Shown here one piece after another: positions 52,309 through 61,536 of a stretch of 64,000 nucleotides of DNA (positions within the stretch are counted from its first letter, which is position 1; the number at the start of each line of letters is the position of its first letter). This DNA comes from CADEED01 sp036677145 (lineage in GTDB: Bacteria > Pseudomonadota > Gammaproteobacteria > Steroidobacterales > Steroidobacteraceae). Location of the stretch: contig JAKFFF010000009.1 of NCBI GenBank assembly GCA_036677145.1, positions 1-64,000 of the forward strand. The letters are read 5' to 3'. A program made the translations under genes and the position numbers. The notes under the pieces were generated by a model that saw only the letters and a list, made by a program, of their open reading frames with translations, did no database searches and was not told where the DNA came from.

Positions 52309-52945
52309 CCCCTGTCTCGCCGCCGGCATCGCGCTCGCGATGTTGTTAGGCACGCGGGCGTGGGCTGCGGCGACGCCGTGCGTCAACCAGGAGATCGTGG
52401 TCGAAAACAAGACCATGGAAGTCGACTACCGCAACAACAACGCCGTGCTGCACGACGTCGTCATCACCCAATGCGACATGCGCATCCAGGCCGCCGAAGC
52501 GCGCGTCACGGGCGGACTCGATTTCGAGAACAGCCACTGGACCATCTCGGGTGACGTGCGCATAACCGCCGAGGGCGGCAAGCTGCAATCCGACAAGGCG
52601 GTGGTCTCGTTCCGCAACAACGTCATTTCGCAGGCCACGATCACCGGGGCGCCCGCCCGGTTCGAACAGCAGCGCGACGACGGCGGCACGTCGCACGGTC
52701 GCGCCAACACGATCGATTACGAAACCGGCAGCGGCACCGTGAGCCTCACCAAGGATGCCTGGTTGTCCGATGGCCGCAATGAGCTCAGCGGCCCCCAACT
52801 GGTCTACAACATCCGCACGCAGAGCTTCGTTGGCCAGGCGCGACCATCGTCGGAGCCCGGTAACGACCGTCGCTTTCGGCTGGTAATTCCGCAACGCGAA
52901 CCGGGCGGAAAAGCAGCGCCACCGAAAGAAGAAAAGAAACCATGA
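52271..52945 (+). CDS. lptA: LPS transport periplasmic protein LptA
   Basis: A 224-aa periplasmic bridge protein. The signal peptide ends at AWA-AATP. The OstA-type beta-jellyroll is seen in KTMEVDYRNNNAVLHDVVITQ and ARFEQQRDDGGTSHGRANTIDY. The start lies 38 bp inside lptC, an unusually long overlap; the next in-frame ATG (ALAMLLG) would destroy the signal. Confidence 0.92.
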   Translation: MANSPENKARSTNPCLAAGIALAMLLGTRAWAAATPCVNQEIVVENKTMEVDYRNNNAVLHDVVITQCDMRIQAAEARVTGGLDFENSHWTISGDVRITAEGGKLQSDKAVVSFRNNVISQATITGAPARFEQQRDDGGTSHGRANTIDYETGSGTVSLTKDAWLSDGRNELSGPQLVYNIRTQSFVGQARPSSEPGNDRRFRLVIPQREPGGKAAPPKEEKKP

Positions 52946-53667
52946 GCGTGCTGCGCGCCTCCCACCTCGCCAAGAGTTACAAACGCCGCCAAGTGATTTC
53001 CGACCTCTCCATCGAAGTGGAGAGCGGCCAGATCGTGGGGTTGTTAGGACCGAACGGCGCGGGCAAGACCACCGCGTTCTACATGATCGTCGGCCTCGTG
53101 CCGGCCGACGCCGGGACCGTGACCATCGACGACCGCGACATCACGCACCTGGCGATGCACCAGCGCGCGCATGCGGGCATCGGGTACCTGCCGCAGGAAG
53201 CCTCCGTTTTCCGCAAGCTGAGCGTCGAAGACAACGTGATGGCCATACTCGAGACGCGCGACAACCTCGATGAACCGGCGCGGGCCGAGCGTCTCGAACA
53301 GATCCTCGGCGAACTGCGCATCGCGCATGTCCGCAAGAGCCTCGGAATGGCCCTGTCAGGCGGCGAACGCCGGCGCGTCGAAATCGCGCGCGCGCTGGCC
53401 GCCGAGCCCCGTTTCGTGCTGCTCGATGAACCATTTGCGGGCGTTGACCCGCTTTCGGTCATCGACATCCAGCGAATCATGAGTGAGCTGGCCGCCAAGG
53501 GCATCGGCGTGCTGATAACCGACCATAACGTCAGAGAAACCTTAGGTGTTTGTGGGCGCGCTTACATCGTTTCCGGTGGAACGGTAATCGCGTCCGGTTC
53601 TTCCGAAGAAATCCTTGCCAACCCCCAAGTCCGTGAGGTGTACTTGGGCCAGTCATTCCGCCTGTAG
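52942..53667 (+). CDS. lptB: LPS export ABC transporter ATPase LptB
   Basis: A 241-aa ABC ATPase. Walker A GPNGAGKTT (about 36-44), signature LSGGERRRVEIARAL, Walker B FVLLDEPFAGVDP, His switch DHNVRETL. Overlaps lptA in ATGA. Confidence 0.98.
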   Translation: MSVLRASHLAKSYKRRQVISDLSIEVESGQIVGLLGPNGAGKTTAFYMIVGLVPADAGTVTIDDRDITHLAMHQRAHAGIGYLPQEASVFRKLSVEDNVMAILETRDNLDEPARAERLEQILGELRIAHVRKSLGMALSGGERRRVEIARALAAEPRFVLLDEPFAGVDPLSVIDIQRIMSELAAKGIGVLITDHNVRETLGVCGRAYIVSGGTVIASGSSEEILANPQVREVYLGQSFRL

Positions 53668-53731
53668 GGTTCGCAGAGCCAGCGGAAAAACCTCCTTCTT
53701 TCAAACGGTTGGGACACGCGCGCCAGTGTCG

Positions 53732-55171
53732 ATGATGAAGCCCTCATTGCAGCTGAAGCTGGGTCAACAGCTCACGATGACCCCGCAGCTGCAGCAGGCG
53801 ATACGCCTCCTGCAAATGCCCGCGCTGGAGTTGCAGGCGCACATCCGCGAACAGCTCGAAAGCAACGTGATGCTCGAGCCCGTGGACGAGTACGAGGCCA
53901 CCGGACAATTCGAAGCGCTCGAGCCGCATCCGATGCCGGAGGAGAAGCGCGTCGACGCGCAGCCGGCTCCCGAAGTCGCCGTGGAAGCCGAAGTCATCGA
54001 GGACGCGTGGAACGAGCGCAGCCCCGGCTCCGACTCCTGGCGCGACGATGACGAACGTGGCGCTGATGTCGCCGACGACGCGCAGCTTTCGCTGCAGGAT
54101 CATCTCGTCGGCCAGCTCGAATACGGAAATCTCGCGCCGCGGGACCTGGCCATCGCGCGCGCGATTGTCGACGCGATCAACGACGACGGCTACGTCACCG
54201 ATTCATTCGAAGACATCGCGGCGACCCTGCTGCCGGAAGTCACCGCCAGCCCAGGCGAGGTAGAGCGCGTGCTCAAGCTCGTCCAGACGCTCGATCCACC
54301 GGGTGTCGCGGCACGCAATCTGAGCGAATGCCTCTCGCTGCAATTGCGCACGCTGCATCCGGACACGCCGGGTCTCAAGCTCGCGTTCGCCATCACCGAC
54401 AAACATCTCGACCTGCTCGCCGATCGTGAGCTCACCATGCTCCGCCGCGAGCTTTCGGCTTCCGACGACGAACTCGCGCTGGCGGTGGCGCTGGTGCGCG
54501 GACTGCATCCGCGGCCCGGCGCGACGGTCTCGTCCGCGAAGGCGGAATACGTGGTGCCCGACGTTTTCGTGCGCCGCACGGATCGCGGCTGGACCGTCGA
54601 GGTCAACAGCTCCACGCTGCCGCGCGTGCGCCTCAACCAGTCCTATGCCGACATGCTCGGACGCGGCGCGGGCCATTCGTCGATGCGCGCGCAGCTCCAG
54701 GAAGCGCGCTGGCTGCTCAAGAGTCTCGAGATCCGCAACGAGACGCTGATGAAGGTTGCCCGCAGCATCGTCGAACGGCAGACCGCCTTTCTCGAATACG
54801 GCGAGGAGCGCATGCGGCCGATGATCCTCAAGGACATCGCCCAGGCCATCGACATGCACGAGTCGACCATCTCGCGCGTGACCTCGAGCAAATACATGCA
54901 CACGCCGCGCGGCGTGTTCGAGCTCAAGTATTTCTTCTCGAGCCAGGTCGAGGCCGCCGATGGCGGCGGCGCGTCGTCCACGGCGGTTCGGGCCAAGATC
55001 CGCAAACTGATCAAGGAAGAGGACTCAGGCAATCCGCTGTCGGACAGCCGGATCGCCGAGCTCCTGTCCGGCGAGGGCATCGCGGTCGCGCGCCGCACCG
55101 TCGCCAAGTACCGCGAGGCGCTCGGCCTCGCCCCCTCCAACGAACGCAAGGCAAAGGCAGCAGCAAGGTAA
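53732..55171 (+). CDS. rpoN: RNA polymerase sigma-54 factor
   Basis: A 479-aa sigma factor. The Gln-rich activator-interacting region (LKLGQQLTMTPQLQQAIRLLQ, residues about 7-27), an acidic linker (60-110), the core-binding region and the RpoN box ARRTVAKYREAL near 460 are intact. It lies 64 bp after lptB; the start MMKPS is typical. Confidence 0.97.
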   Translation: MMKPSLQLKLGQQLTMTPQLQQAIRLLQMPALELQAHIREQLESNVMLEPVDEYEATGQFEALEPHPMPEEKRVDAQPAPEVAVEAEVIEDAWNERSPGSDSWRDDDERGADVADDAQLSLQDHLVGQLEYGNLAPRDLAIARAIVDAINDDGYVTDSFEDIAATLLPEVTASPGEVERVLKLVQTLDPPGVAARNLSECLSLQLRTLHPDTPGLKLAFAITDKHLDLLADRELTMLRRELSASDDELALAVALVRGLHPRPGATVSSAKAEYVVPDVFVRRTDRGWTVEVNSSTLPRVRLNQSYADMLGRGAGHSSMRAQLQEARWLLKSLEIRNETLMKVARSIVERQTAFLEYGEERMRPMILKDIAQAIDMHESTISRVTSSKYMHTPRGVFELKYFFSSQVEAADGGGASSTAVRAKIRKLIKEEDSGNPLSDSRIAELLSGEGIAVARRTVAKYREALGLAPSNERKAKAAAR

Positions 55172-55214
55172 ACGAATCGAGTAGATAGACACAGGTTATT
55201 CAAGGAGACGGATC

Positions 55215-55541
55215 ATGCAATTGTCGCTTTCCGGCCATCATGTCGAAGTAACTCCCTCCATGCGCTCTTACGTGGAAAAGAAACTCGAGCGGATTTCCCG
55301 CCATTTCGACCACGTAATCGACGTGCACTGTGTCTTGACCGTTGAGAAACTCCGACAAAAGGCCGAAGCCACGCTGCACGTGCGTGGCAGCGCGATCCAC
55401 GCCGACGCCATCGAGGAAGACATGTACGCCGCCATCGACCTGCTGGCCGACAAGCTCGACCGCAGTGTGATCAAACACAAGGAAAGGAAGTCCGATCACC
55501 ACGCCGCCGCCGCCCGCAAAGCGGTGAGGCAGCCGCAATAA
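55215..55541 (+). CDS. hpf: Ribosome hibernation promoting factor, short form
   Basis: A 108-aa protein that binds idle ribosomes. GHHVEVTPSMRSYVEKKLERI and EEDMYAAIDLLADKLDRSVIKHK are the HPF/RaiA signature. AAGGAG lies upstream. Directly followed by rapZ, 8 bp on. Confidence 0.95.
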   Translation: MQLSLSGHHVEVTPSMRSYVEKKLERISRHFDHVIDVHCVLTVEKLRQKAEATLHVRGSAIHADAIEEDMYAAIDLLADKLDRSVIKHKERKSDHHAAAARKAVRQPQ

Positions 55542-55549
55542 CACCCCGC

Positions 55550-56467
55550 ATGCGGCTGATTCTCGTCAGCGGGCTGTCGGGATCCGGCAAGAGCGTGGCT
55601 TTGCACATGCTCGAGGACGCCGGGTTCTATTGCGTCGACAACATCCCGGCGGCCCTGCTGAAGCCGTTCATTTCCCACACGCTGCGCGACAACGACGCGC
55701 AGTACAGCCGCGCGGCGGTGGGCGTCGACGCCCGCAACGCCGCGGCGGAGATCGAAACCGTCCCGCCGCTCATCGACGAGCTCAAGAAGAGCGGCATCCA
55801 CTGCGAAATCGTGTTCCTGCTGGCGAACGACGACGAGCTGCTGCGGCGCTTCGCCGAGACGCGGCGTAAACACCCCATCAGCACCGACCACGTCTCGCTC
55901 AAGGAAGCCATCGCGATCGAGCGGCGGCTGCTCGAACCGATCCTCAACGCGGCGGATCTCGTCATCGACACATCGCGCATGGGTGTCCACGACCTTCGCG
56001 AGCTCATCAGCCAACGAGTCGAGAAGCGCACCGCGGGGCGGTTGTCGCTGCTGGTCGAATCGTTCGGCTTCAAGAACGGCATCCCGGGCGATGCGGATTT
56101 CGTGTTCGATGCCCGCTCGCTGCCGAATCCGTACTGGGACCCGTCGCTGCGCGCGCTGACCGGCCGGGATGCGGACGTCATCCGCTTCCTCGAGGCGCAA
56201 CGCGGCGTGCATCGGCTCGCCGACGACATCCTGCAGTTCGTCGGAGCCCGCATCCCCGAACACCAGGCTGCGAACCGCCGCTATCTCACCATTGCCATCG
56301 GCTGCACCGGCGGCCGCCATCGCTCGGTGTATCTCGCCGAACGCATCGCCGAGCGTCTAGCGCAGAACTACCCGGTCGTCTCCATCCGCCACAACTCCCT
56401 CGGCGAGCAGCGCTCCATCACCCGCACTCCAACCCTCGCCGGCACCCAGACCACTTCCGTCGCGTAG
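55550..56467 (+). CDS. rapZ: RNase adapter protein RapZ
   Basis: A 305-aa protein that directs RNase E and senses GlcN6P in E. coli. Walker A GLSGSGKS at 8-15, FKNGIPGDADFVFDARSLPNPYW, and GCTGGRHRSVYLAE in the C-terminal domain. Usually ptsN lies between hpf and rapZ; it does not here. Confidence 0.96.
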   Translation: MRLILVSGLSGSGKSVALHMLEDAGFYCVDNIPAALLKPFISHTLRDNDAQYSRAAVGVDARNAAAEIETVPPLIDELKKSGIHCEIVFLLANDDELLRRFAETRRKHPISTDHVSLKEAIAIERRLLEPILNAADLVIDTSRMGVHDLRELISQRVEKRTAGRLSLLVESFGFKNGIPGDADFVFDARSLPNPYWDPSLRALTGRDADVIRFLEAQRGVHRLADDILQFVGARIPEHQAANRRYLTIAIGCTGGRHRSVYLAERIAERLAQNYPVVSIRHNSLGEQRSITRTPTLAGTQTTSVA

Positions 56468-56495
56468 TTCGACGCAATCTTTTATATGTTTACGG

Positions 56496-56520
56496 ACGCC
56501 GGCTTTGCCGGCGTTTTCCT
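56496..56520 (+). terminator. Intrinsic terminator after rapZ
   Basis: ACGCCGGC and GCCGGCGT make a perfect 8-bp stem with a 3-nt loop, followed by TTTTCCT, 29 bp past the stop. Confidence 0.85.
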
Positions 56521-56527
56521 TCGTGGC

Positions 56528-56595
56528 GCTTGCGCCTGAGAATTGCTTGCGCCTGAGGATTGCTTGCGCGTGGAAGCCGTTGCGCCTGAGAACTC
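56528..56595 (+). repeat. Four 17-bp tandem repeats upstream of mgtE
   Basis: Units at 56528, 56545, 56562 and 56579 share the core TTGCGCCTGAG. Units 1 and 2 differ by one base; unit 3 is the most diverged. The last unit supplies the -35 hexamer of the mgtE promoter. Confidence 0.85.
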
Positions 56596-56608
56596 CAAAA
56601 AATATACA
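56580..56608 (+). promoter_or_regulatory. Putative mgtE promoter inside the repeat array
   Basis: TTGCGC (56580-56585), 17 bp, TATACA (56603-56608). The start would fall near 56615, about 6 nt before ATG 56621, giving an almost leaderless mRNA with no ribosome binding site. Confidence 0.6.
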
Positions 56609-56620
56609 CTCCCGCGCGAA

Positions 56621-57979
56621 ATGACCGACCCCAACCGCACACCCACGAAAGAACGGCGTCTCGCAGCGCTGCGCGGCGCGTTGCGCGAAGGGTCGTGGCG
56701 TGGCGCGGCCCGCATGATCGGCGCGATGCATCCCGCCGAGACCGCGCGGCTGATCGAGTCGCTGCCGCCCGCGCAACGCGAGGTCATCTGGAACTTCGTC
56801 GAGCCTGAAATGGAAGGCGACGTGTTGGTCGAGCTCAGCGACGAGGTGCGTCAGTCGTTCATCGAGGGCATGAACTCCGAGGATCTGCTCGCGGCGGCCG
56901 AGGGCATGGAGGTCGACGATCTCGCGGACCTGGTCGGCGACCTGCCCGAAACCGTCATGCGACAGCTCGTGAAGTCCATGGATGCCCGGGATCGCGAGCG
57001 CCTCAACGCCGTCCTCGCGTTCGAGCCGGATACCGCCGGCGGCCTGATGAATACGGACACGGTCAGCGTTCGTGCGGACGTCACCGTGGAAGTCGTGCTG
57101 CGCTACCTGCGCATGCGCGGCGAATTGCCCGACAAGACGGACCGTCTGTTCGTCGTCGACCGCAACGACCTGTATCTCGGCACACTCGCGCTCACGCGCC
57201 TGATCACCGAGGACCCGGAAAAGGCCGCCGGTGACATCATCGACCAGGAAGCGCCGCGTATCGCGCCCGATACCCACGCGCACGACGTGACGCGGCTGTT
57301 CAAGGACCACGACCTGGTGTCCGCGGCGGTCGTCGACCATTCCGGGAAGTTGCTCGGCCGCATCACCGTCGACGACGTGGTCGACGTGATAACCGAGGAA
57401 GCCGCGCACGAAGTCATGTCCGCGGCGGGTCTGCGCGACGAGGAAGACGTGTTCGCCGGCGTATTCCCATCCACACGCCGCCGCCTGCTGTGGCTGGGCA
57501 TCAATCTCGCGACCGCATTCCTGGCCGCGGCGGTGGTGAGCCGCTTCGAAGGAACCATCGAAAAAGTGGCCGCGCTCGCCGCGCTCATGCCCGTCGTCGC
57601 CAGCATGGGTGGCATCGCCGGCACGCAGACCGTCACGCTGATCATCCGCGGCATGGCGCTCGGCCAGGTCGAGTGGGTCAACGCGCGCTGGCTGCTGTGG
57701 AAGGAAATCGCCGTCGGCGGCCTCAACGGCATCATCTGGGCATTCATCGTCGGCGGCGTAACGATCGCCTGGTACGGCACGTGGAAGATCGCCGCGATCA
57801 TCGCCGCGGCCACGCTGATCAACCTGCTCGCGGCCGCCTCGGTCGGAGTGATCGTGCCGCTGCTGCTCAAACGCATGCGCATCGATCCGGCGCTGTCCGC
57901 GGGCGTCATCCTGACTACCTTCACGGACTGCATCGGCTTCGCCACTTTGTTAGGCTTGGGTGCGCTTTTCCTGACCTGA
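56621..57979 (+). CDS. mgtE: Magnesium transporter MgtE
   Basis: A 452-aa Mg2+ channel. N-terminal MgtE domain (about 15-130, superhelix), two CBS domains (about 135-255) that gate by cytosolic Mg2+, a connecting helix, and five membrane helices (about 285-450) with the pore signature PVVASMGGIAGTQT. Confidence 0.96.
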   Translation: MTDPNRTPTKERRLAALRGALREGSWRGAARMIGAMHPAETARLIESLPPAQREVIWNFVEPEMEGDVLVELSDEVRQSFIEGMNSEDLLAAAEGMEVDDLADLVGDLPETVMRQLVKSMDARDRERLNAVLAFEPDTAGGLMNTDTVSVRADVTVEVVLRYLRMRGELPDKTDRLFVVDRNDLYLGTLALTRLITEDPEKAAGDIIDQEAPRIAPDTHAHDVTRLFKDHDLVSAAVVDHSGKLLGRITVDDVVDVITEEAAHEVMSAAGLRDEEDVFAGVFPSTRRRLLWLGINLATAFLAAAVVSRFEGTIEKVAALAALMPVVASMGGIAGTQTVTLIIRGMALGQVEWVNARWLLWKEIAVGGLNGIIWAFIVGGVTIAWYGTWKIAAIIAAATLINLLAAASVGVIVPLLLKRMRIDPALSAGVILTTFTDCIGFATLLGLGALFLT

Positions 57980-58001
57980 AGAGTCGATCCGGGGAGGAGT
58001 C

Positions 58002-58574
58002 ATGAAACCATCCATCGCGCCGGCCTTCGTGGTCATGGCGGCGCTGTTCGTCGTCTGTGGCTGCGGCACGATCAATGGGCCGCGTTACAACCACCACATC
58101 GGCAATACGCTGGAACTGCGCGCCGCCGGCCTCGACAAGGTCAGCATCGGCGAAATCCGCAAGGATCCGGCCGCGCGCAAGGACGTGGACTTCGTGCGGG
58201 CGCGCGCGATGACGGTGGCATCGGCGTACGGCTCATACACCGCCTATCTGCGCGAGGCGCTGTCGAGTGAATTCGATCACGCCGACCTGCTCGATCCCGC
58301 CTCCTCGACCCGCATCGACGGCGTCCTGACGCACAACAATCTGGGCGGCACGCTGGAGCGCGAATACGCCGCGCTCGAGGCGGAACTCACGGTGACGCGC
58401 GGCGGCGAAATCGCCTACCGGGCAACCAAGGCCGCGCGGTACGAATGGGATTCGGTCTACCCCGGCGAGGTGGCGATCCCCCGCGCGATCACGAACTACC
58501 AGGCCGGCGTGCAGCGGCTCATCGCCGCTTTCATCGCCGACCCGGCGTTCGTCGCAGCGCTCAGGAAGCGCTGA
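58002..58574 (+). CDS. Putative lipoprotein, unknown function
   Basis: A 190-aa protein with a signal peptide ending in VVCGC, an atypical lipobox. The mature part is mixed alpha/beta with no repeat or known motif; the region DGVLTHNNLGGT and the tail helix stand out. GGAGG precedes the start. It starts 22 bp after mgtE and may share its transcript. Convergent with the HEAT-repeat lipoprotein 10 bp away. Confidence 0.75.
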   Translation: MKPSIAPAFVVMAALFVVCGCGTINGPRYNHHIGNTLELRAAGLDKVSIGEIRKDPAARKDVDFVRARAMTVASAYGSYTAYLREALSSEFDHADLLDPASSTRIDGVLTHNNLGGTLEREYAALEAELTVTRGGEIAYRATKAARYEWDSVYPGEVAIPRAITNYQAGVQRLIAAFIADPAFVAALRKR

Positions 58575-58584
58575 GGTCAGCGGC

Positions 58585-59556
58585 TCACAGGTAGAGCGAG
58601 AGAATCTGGCCGAGCACCTGCGCTTCCTTGGCGGAATCGCTGCCGAGCTTCTTCGCTTCCTGCGTGATGAAAGCCCTGGACTCATCGGTGCCCAGGTCGG
58701 CGATCGCCTTCAGCGCGATGCTGTGATCCTGCCAGCTCACCGCCGGATCCTGGTAGATCGTCTTGAGCAGCCCGAAATGACCCGTGGCTCCGATGTTCCC
58801 CAGCGAGGAAATCGCCGCCTGGCGCACGTATTCCTGCTCATCCTTCGCGAGCGCGGCCAGCGTGTCGATCGCCGCCGGATTGTTCGTGAAACCGAGCGCG
58901 TAGACATCCAGGTAGGTATTCGGCGTGCGCGTGCCGTTGATCTTCGCGGTGAGTCCTTTCACCGTCTCGTCGCTGGCGCGATAGCCGTAGGCGAGGTTCG
59001 CGATCTTGCTCGCGAACTCCTGCACCCCGAGTGACAGTGGCTGATTCATCGTCGGCTCGATGATTTCCTCGAAGCTCCACACCGGCGTCTTGCCGCGCGT
59101 AACGAAGGCGCCGATGCGTTTGGCGCCGCCCGCCGTTTCGACGTCGGCGCTGATGTACGTCAGCGTGATGAACGGCGTGTAGGCATTGGTGCGCATGTTC
59201 TGCATGCGGTACGTCTTGAGCCGGATCGCCGGCTGCGACGTGGATTTCTCGGACACCTGCGCGGGCAGGCCGCGCGAAGCCAGCTCGGCCTGCAACTGCG
59301 TCGCGAGGAAAGGCACCGGGTCGATCGGCGTACCGTCGATCTTCAGTTCCGCCGGCAGGATGCCGCTGCTGAAGATCTTGCCGTCGGCGCGCCGCTCGTC
59401 GATGAGCGAAAACGCCTTCTGTTCGGGTGTGCCGGTGACGACATATTTCATGCCGGACGGAGTCGGCGTCTTGATCGCGTAGTTCGGCGGGGCGCAGCCC
59501 GCGAGAGCAAAACCCACGAGCACTACGCTCGCGAGAAGATGGCGAGAAATCATCAT
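58585..59556 (-). CDS. HEAT-repeat lipoprotein, unknown function
   Basis: A 323-aa protein with lipobox LAGC (Cys about 21). The N-terminal half is a mixed fold of unknown type. The C-terminal 110 residues contain HEAT/PBS-like repeats (DTLAALAKDEQEYVRQAAISSLG, then SIALKAIADLG). ATG 59556 has GGAGGGG about 7 nt upstream, which excludes the codon 30 nt further up. It is probably an envelope scaffold; function unknown. Confidence 0.78.
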   Translation of the reverse strand: MMISRHLLASVVLVGFALAGCAPPNYAIKTPTPSGMKYVVTGTPEQKAFSLIDERRADGKIFSSGILPAELKIDGTPIDPVPFLATQLQAELASRGLPAQVSEKSTSQPAIRLKTYRMQNMRTNAYTPFITLTYISADVETAGGAKRIGAFVTRGKTPVWSFEEIIEPTMNQPLSLGVQEFASKIANLAYGYRASDETVKGLTAKINGTRTPNTYLDVYALGFTNNPAAIDTLAALAKDEQEYVRQAAISSLGNIGATGHFGLLKTIYQDPAVSWQDHSIALKAIADLGTDESRAFITQEAKKLGSDSAKEAQVLGQILSLYL

Positions 59557-59619
59557 CGGAAGCCCCTCCCAGGGAAGTTTGTCCAAGCCGTCAAACTATC
59601 GTCTTCGCGGAACGGTCCG

Positions 59620-60363
59620 TCAAAACTTTCGGGTTCCCGTGAGATCCGCTGGAAAATTCTTGAACGCCACTGTCACGGCCGGAGGAGTCGACGCAGATAG
59701 GAGGCCCAATGCGAGGACGTGGTCCGATGAAGGCGCGAATTGCCAGAACCGCCAGCGGCCCGCATCGTCGGCCAGGAATTCGACGCGGCGCAGCCGATGT
59801 GTCTCATCGAGTTCGAATGAGGCATTCCCGAGTCCCGCCGCCAGCCCCTGGCCCGTCGCCTTGAGCCAGGATTCCTTCAGCGTCCACAACGCGAAGAAAC
59901 GCGCCGGTCGCTCATCGGGCGGCAACGCGTCCAGCGCGCGAACCTCGGCATCCGTGAAATAGCGCTTCGCAAGGTGCAGCGGAGCCGTGCGCGTGCGCGA
60001 GTTCTCCGCGTCGACACCGAGACCGGGCAGCTTGCTCACCGCGAATGCGACCAGACCCGGTGTGTGCGCGAGATTGAAATGCAGGCCGTGCGCGGCGAAT
60101 TCCGCGGTCAACGCCGGCTTGCCGCGCTCGCCAGCCGCGAAACGCCAGTCGCGCGGCGCGACCGCGCTGGCGTACTCCGACAGCACCAGCCGTTGCAGCG
60201 CGCGCGTAACCAGGAACTGGCGGCGATCGTGTTCGAAGTGCAGCTTGTCCCGCCGCGCCGTTTCTTCGGGCGTCAGCAGCCGCTCAAGAACGAGCTCTTG
60301 CGGGCCGGCGATGTCGCGATCGAACGCCAGCCACACGTGAATCTCGTGCGGACCGGCATTCAA
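59620..60363 (-). CDS. Sfp-type 4'-phosphopantetheinyl transferase
   Basis: A 247-aa enzyme that loads phosphopantetheine onto carrier proteins. GVDAE (Mg2+ site) and WTLKESWLKA carry the family residues, and NLAHTPGLVAFAV the upstream motif. The Sfp length suggests polyketide or peptide carrier targets, none of which are in the window. Overlaps the patatin-like gene by 4 bp. Confidence 0.92.
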   Translation of the reverse strand: MNAGPHEIHVWLAFDRDIAGPQELVLERLLTPEETARRDKLHFEHDRRQFLVTRALQRLVLSEYASAVAPRDWRFAAGERGKPALTAEFAAHGLHFNLAHTPGLVAFAVSKLPGLGVDAENSRTRTAPLHLAKRYFTDAEVRALDALPPDERPARFFALWTLKESWLKATGQGLAAGLGNASFELDETHRLRRVEFLADDAGRWRFWQFAPSSDHVLALGLLSASTPPAVTVAFKNFPADLTGTRKF

Positions 60364-61505
60364 GGCGCGAGGAAGGCCACGAGCTCGTCACGGCGCGCGA
60401 GCGTGTCGCGATAACCGAGCTCGATGAGCTCGCGTGTATAACTGGATTCGAACATGAGATAGCTGGCCAGCAGGCTGCCGCTCGGGCCGCGCGCGCCGAT
60501 GATGCGCATGAGCGCCCGCAGACTCAAAGGCATGGTATCCGCGTGACGCACGGCGACCTGCGAAGGATCGACCGTCGGCGCAATCATCAGCGTGCGGATC
60601 TGCCGCGCGCCGGTCGCGGTGCCCGCGACGGCCGCGAGCCGGTTGATTCGCGCCAGGTTCTCGAGGTCGGCGGATATCTGGTCGCTGAACAGGGTATCGA
60701 GCATGTAACCGAAGAGCTGACCTGGCGTCGGCGGCGTGTCGGATGCGACGAATCGCGGGATCGCATCGAGATGCGTCGGGCGCACGCCGACCACCAGCAG
60801 GCGGTCCGCTCCCAGGTGTATGGCTGGCGATAGCGGCGCCGTCTGGCGCATGGCGCCATCGCCGAAATATTCCCCGTGCAGACTGGTCGGCGGAAACAGG
60901 AACGGGATGCCGAGACTGGCCATGAGGTAGTCGAGCGACAGGGGCACGCGTTCGCCGTGCCGCTGGGCGCGCGACCATTCACTCACGGTCGTGTCCGCCT
61001 CGAAGAACGAGACCGATCGTGCGGTGAAATAACTGGTGGCGCACAGCGCCAGCGCGCGCAGTTCGCCGCGCGCCACGCTGCCGCGCACGGCGTCGAAGTC
61101 CGTCACCCGCGACAGCAGCGCGCGCAGCGGCGAATTGTCGAGTATCGAGCGGGGTGCTCCGACCATGCCGCCGGTCAGCAGCGAGCCCATCCAGCGCCCG
61201 CCCGCCCGCAACATCGCGCTCACATCGGAACGGAACACGTGGTGGACGCGAAAATTGGCCCAGACGTTTTCGATCTCGGCGACCGACTGATGCCAGCGCA
61301 CCACATTGCTGGCCAGGATGCTGGCGGCCACGGCGCCGGCCGAGGTCCCGACGATGATCGGGAACGGCCACTGGGTCCGCGGATGGATCTCCGCCAGCGC
61401 CTTGAGGACGCCGACCTGGTAGGCGGCGCGAGCGCCGCCCCCCGTCAGGATCAGGCCCGCGCGAGAAACGCCGGCGCCGGTACTGCTGGTATCCTCCTCC
61501 CCCAC
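60360..61505 (-). CDS. Patatin-like phospholipase family protein
   Basis: A 381-aa lipolytic protein. Oxyanion loop LTGGGARAAYQVG, nucleophile elbow GTSAG and catalytic Asp in DGAMRQ are all present. No signal peptide is evident. The downstream 4-bp overlap with the phosphopantetheinyl transferase suggests one transcript. Confidence 0.92.
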   Translation of the reverse strand: MGEEDTSSTGAGVSRAGLILTGGGARAAYQVGVLKALAEIHPRTQWPFPIIVGTSAGAVAASILASNVVRWHQSVAEIENVWANFRVHHVFRSDVSAMLRAGGRWMGSLLTGGMVGAPRSILDNSPLRALLSRVTDFDAVRGSVARGELRALALCATSYFTARSVSFFEADTTVSEWSRAQRHGERVPLSLDYLMASLGIPFLFPPTSLHGEYFGDGAMRQTAPLSPAIHLGADRLLVVGVRPTHLDAIPRFVASDTPPTPGQLFGYMLDTLFSDQISADLENLARINRLAAVAGTATGARQIRTLMIAPTVDPSQVAVRHADTMPLSLRALMRIIGARGPSGSLLASYLMFESSYTRELIELGYRDTLARRDELVAFLAP

Positions 61506-61536
61506 GACCCTTCCATTTCAACTCACGGAGAACACC

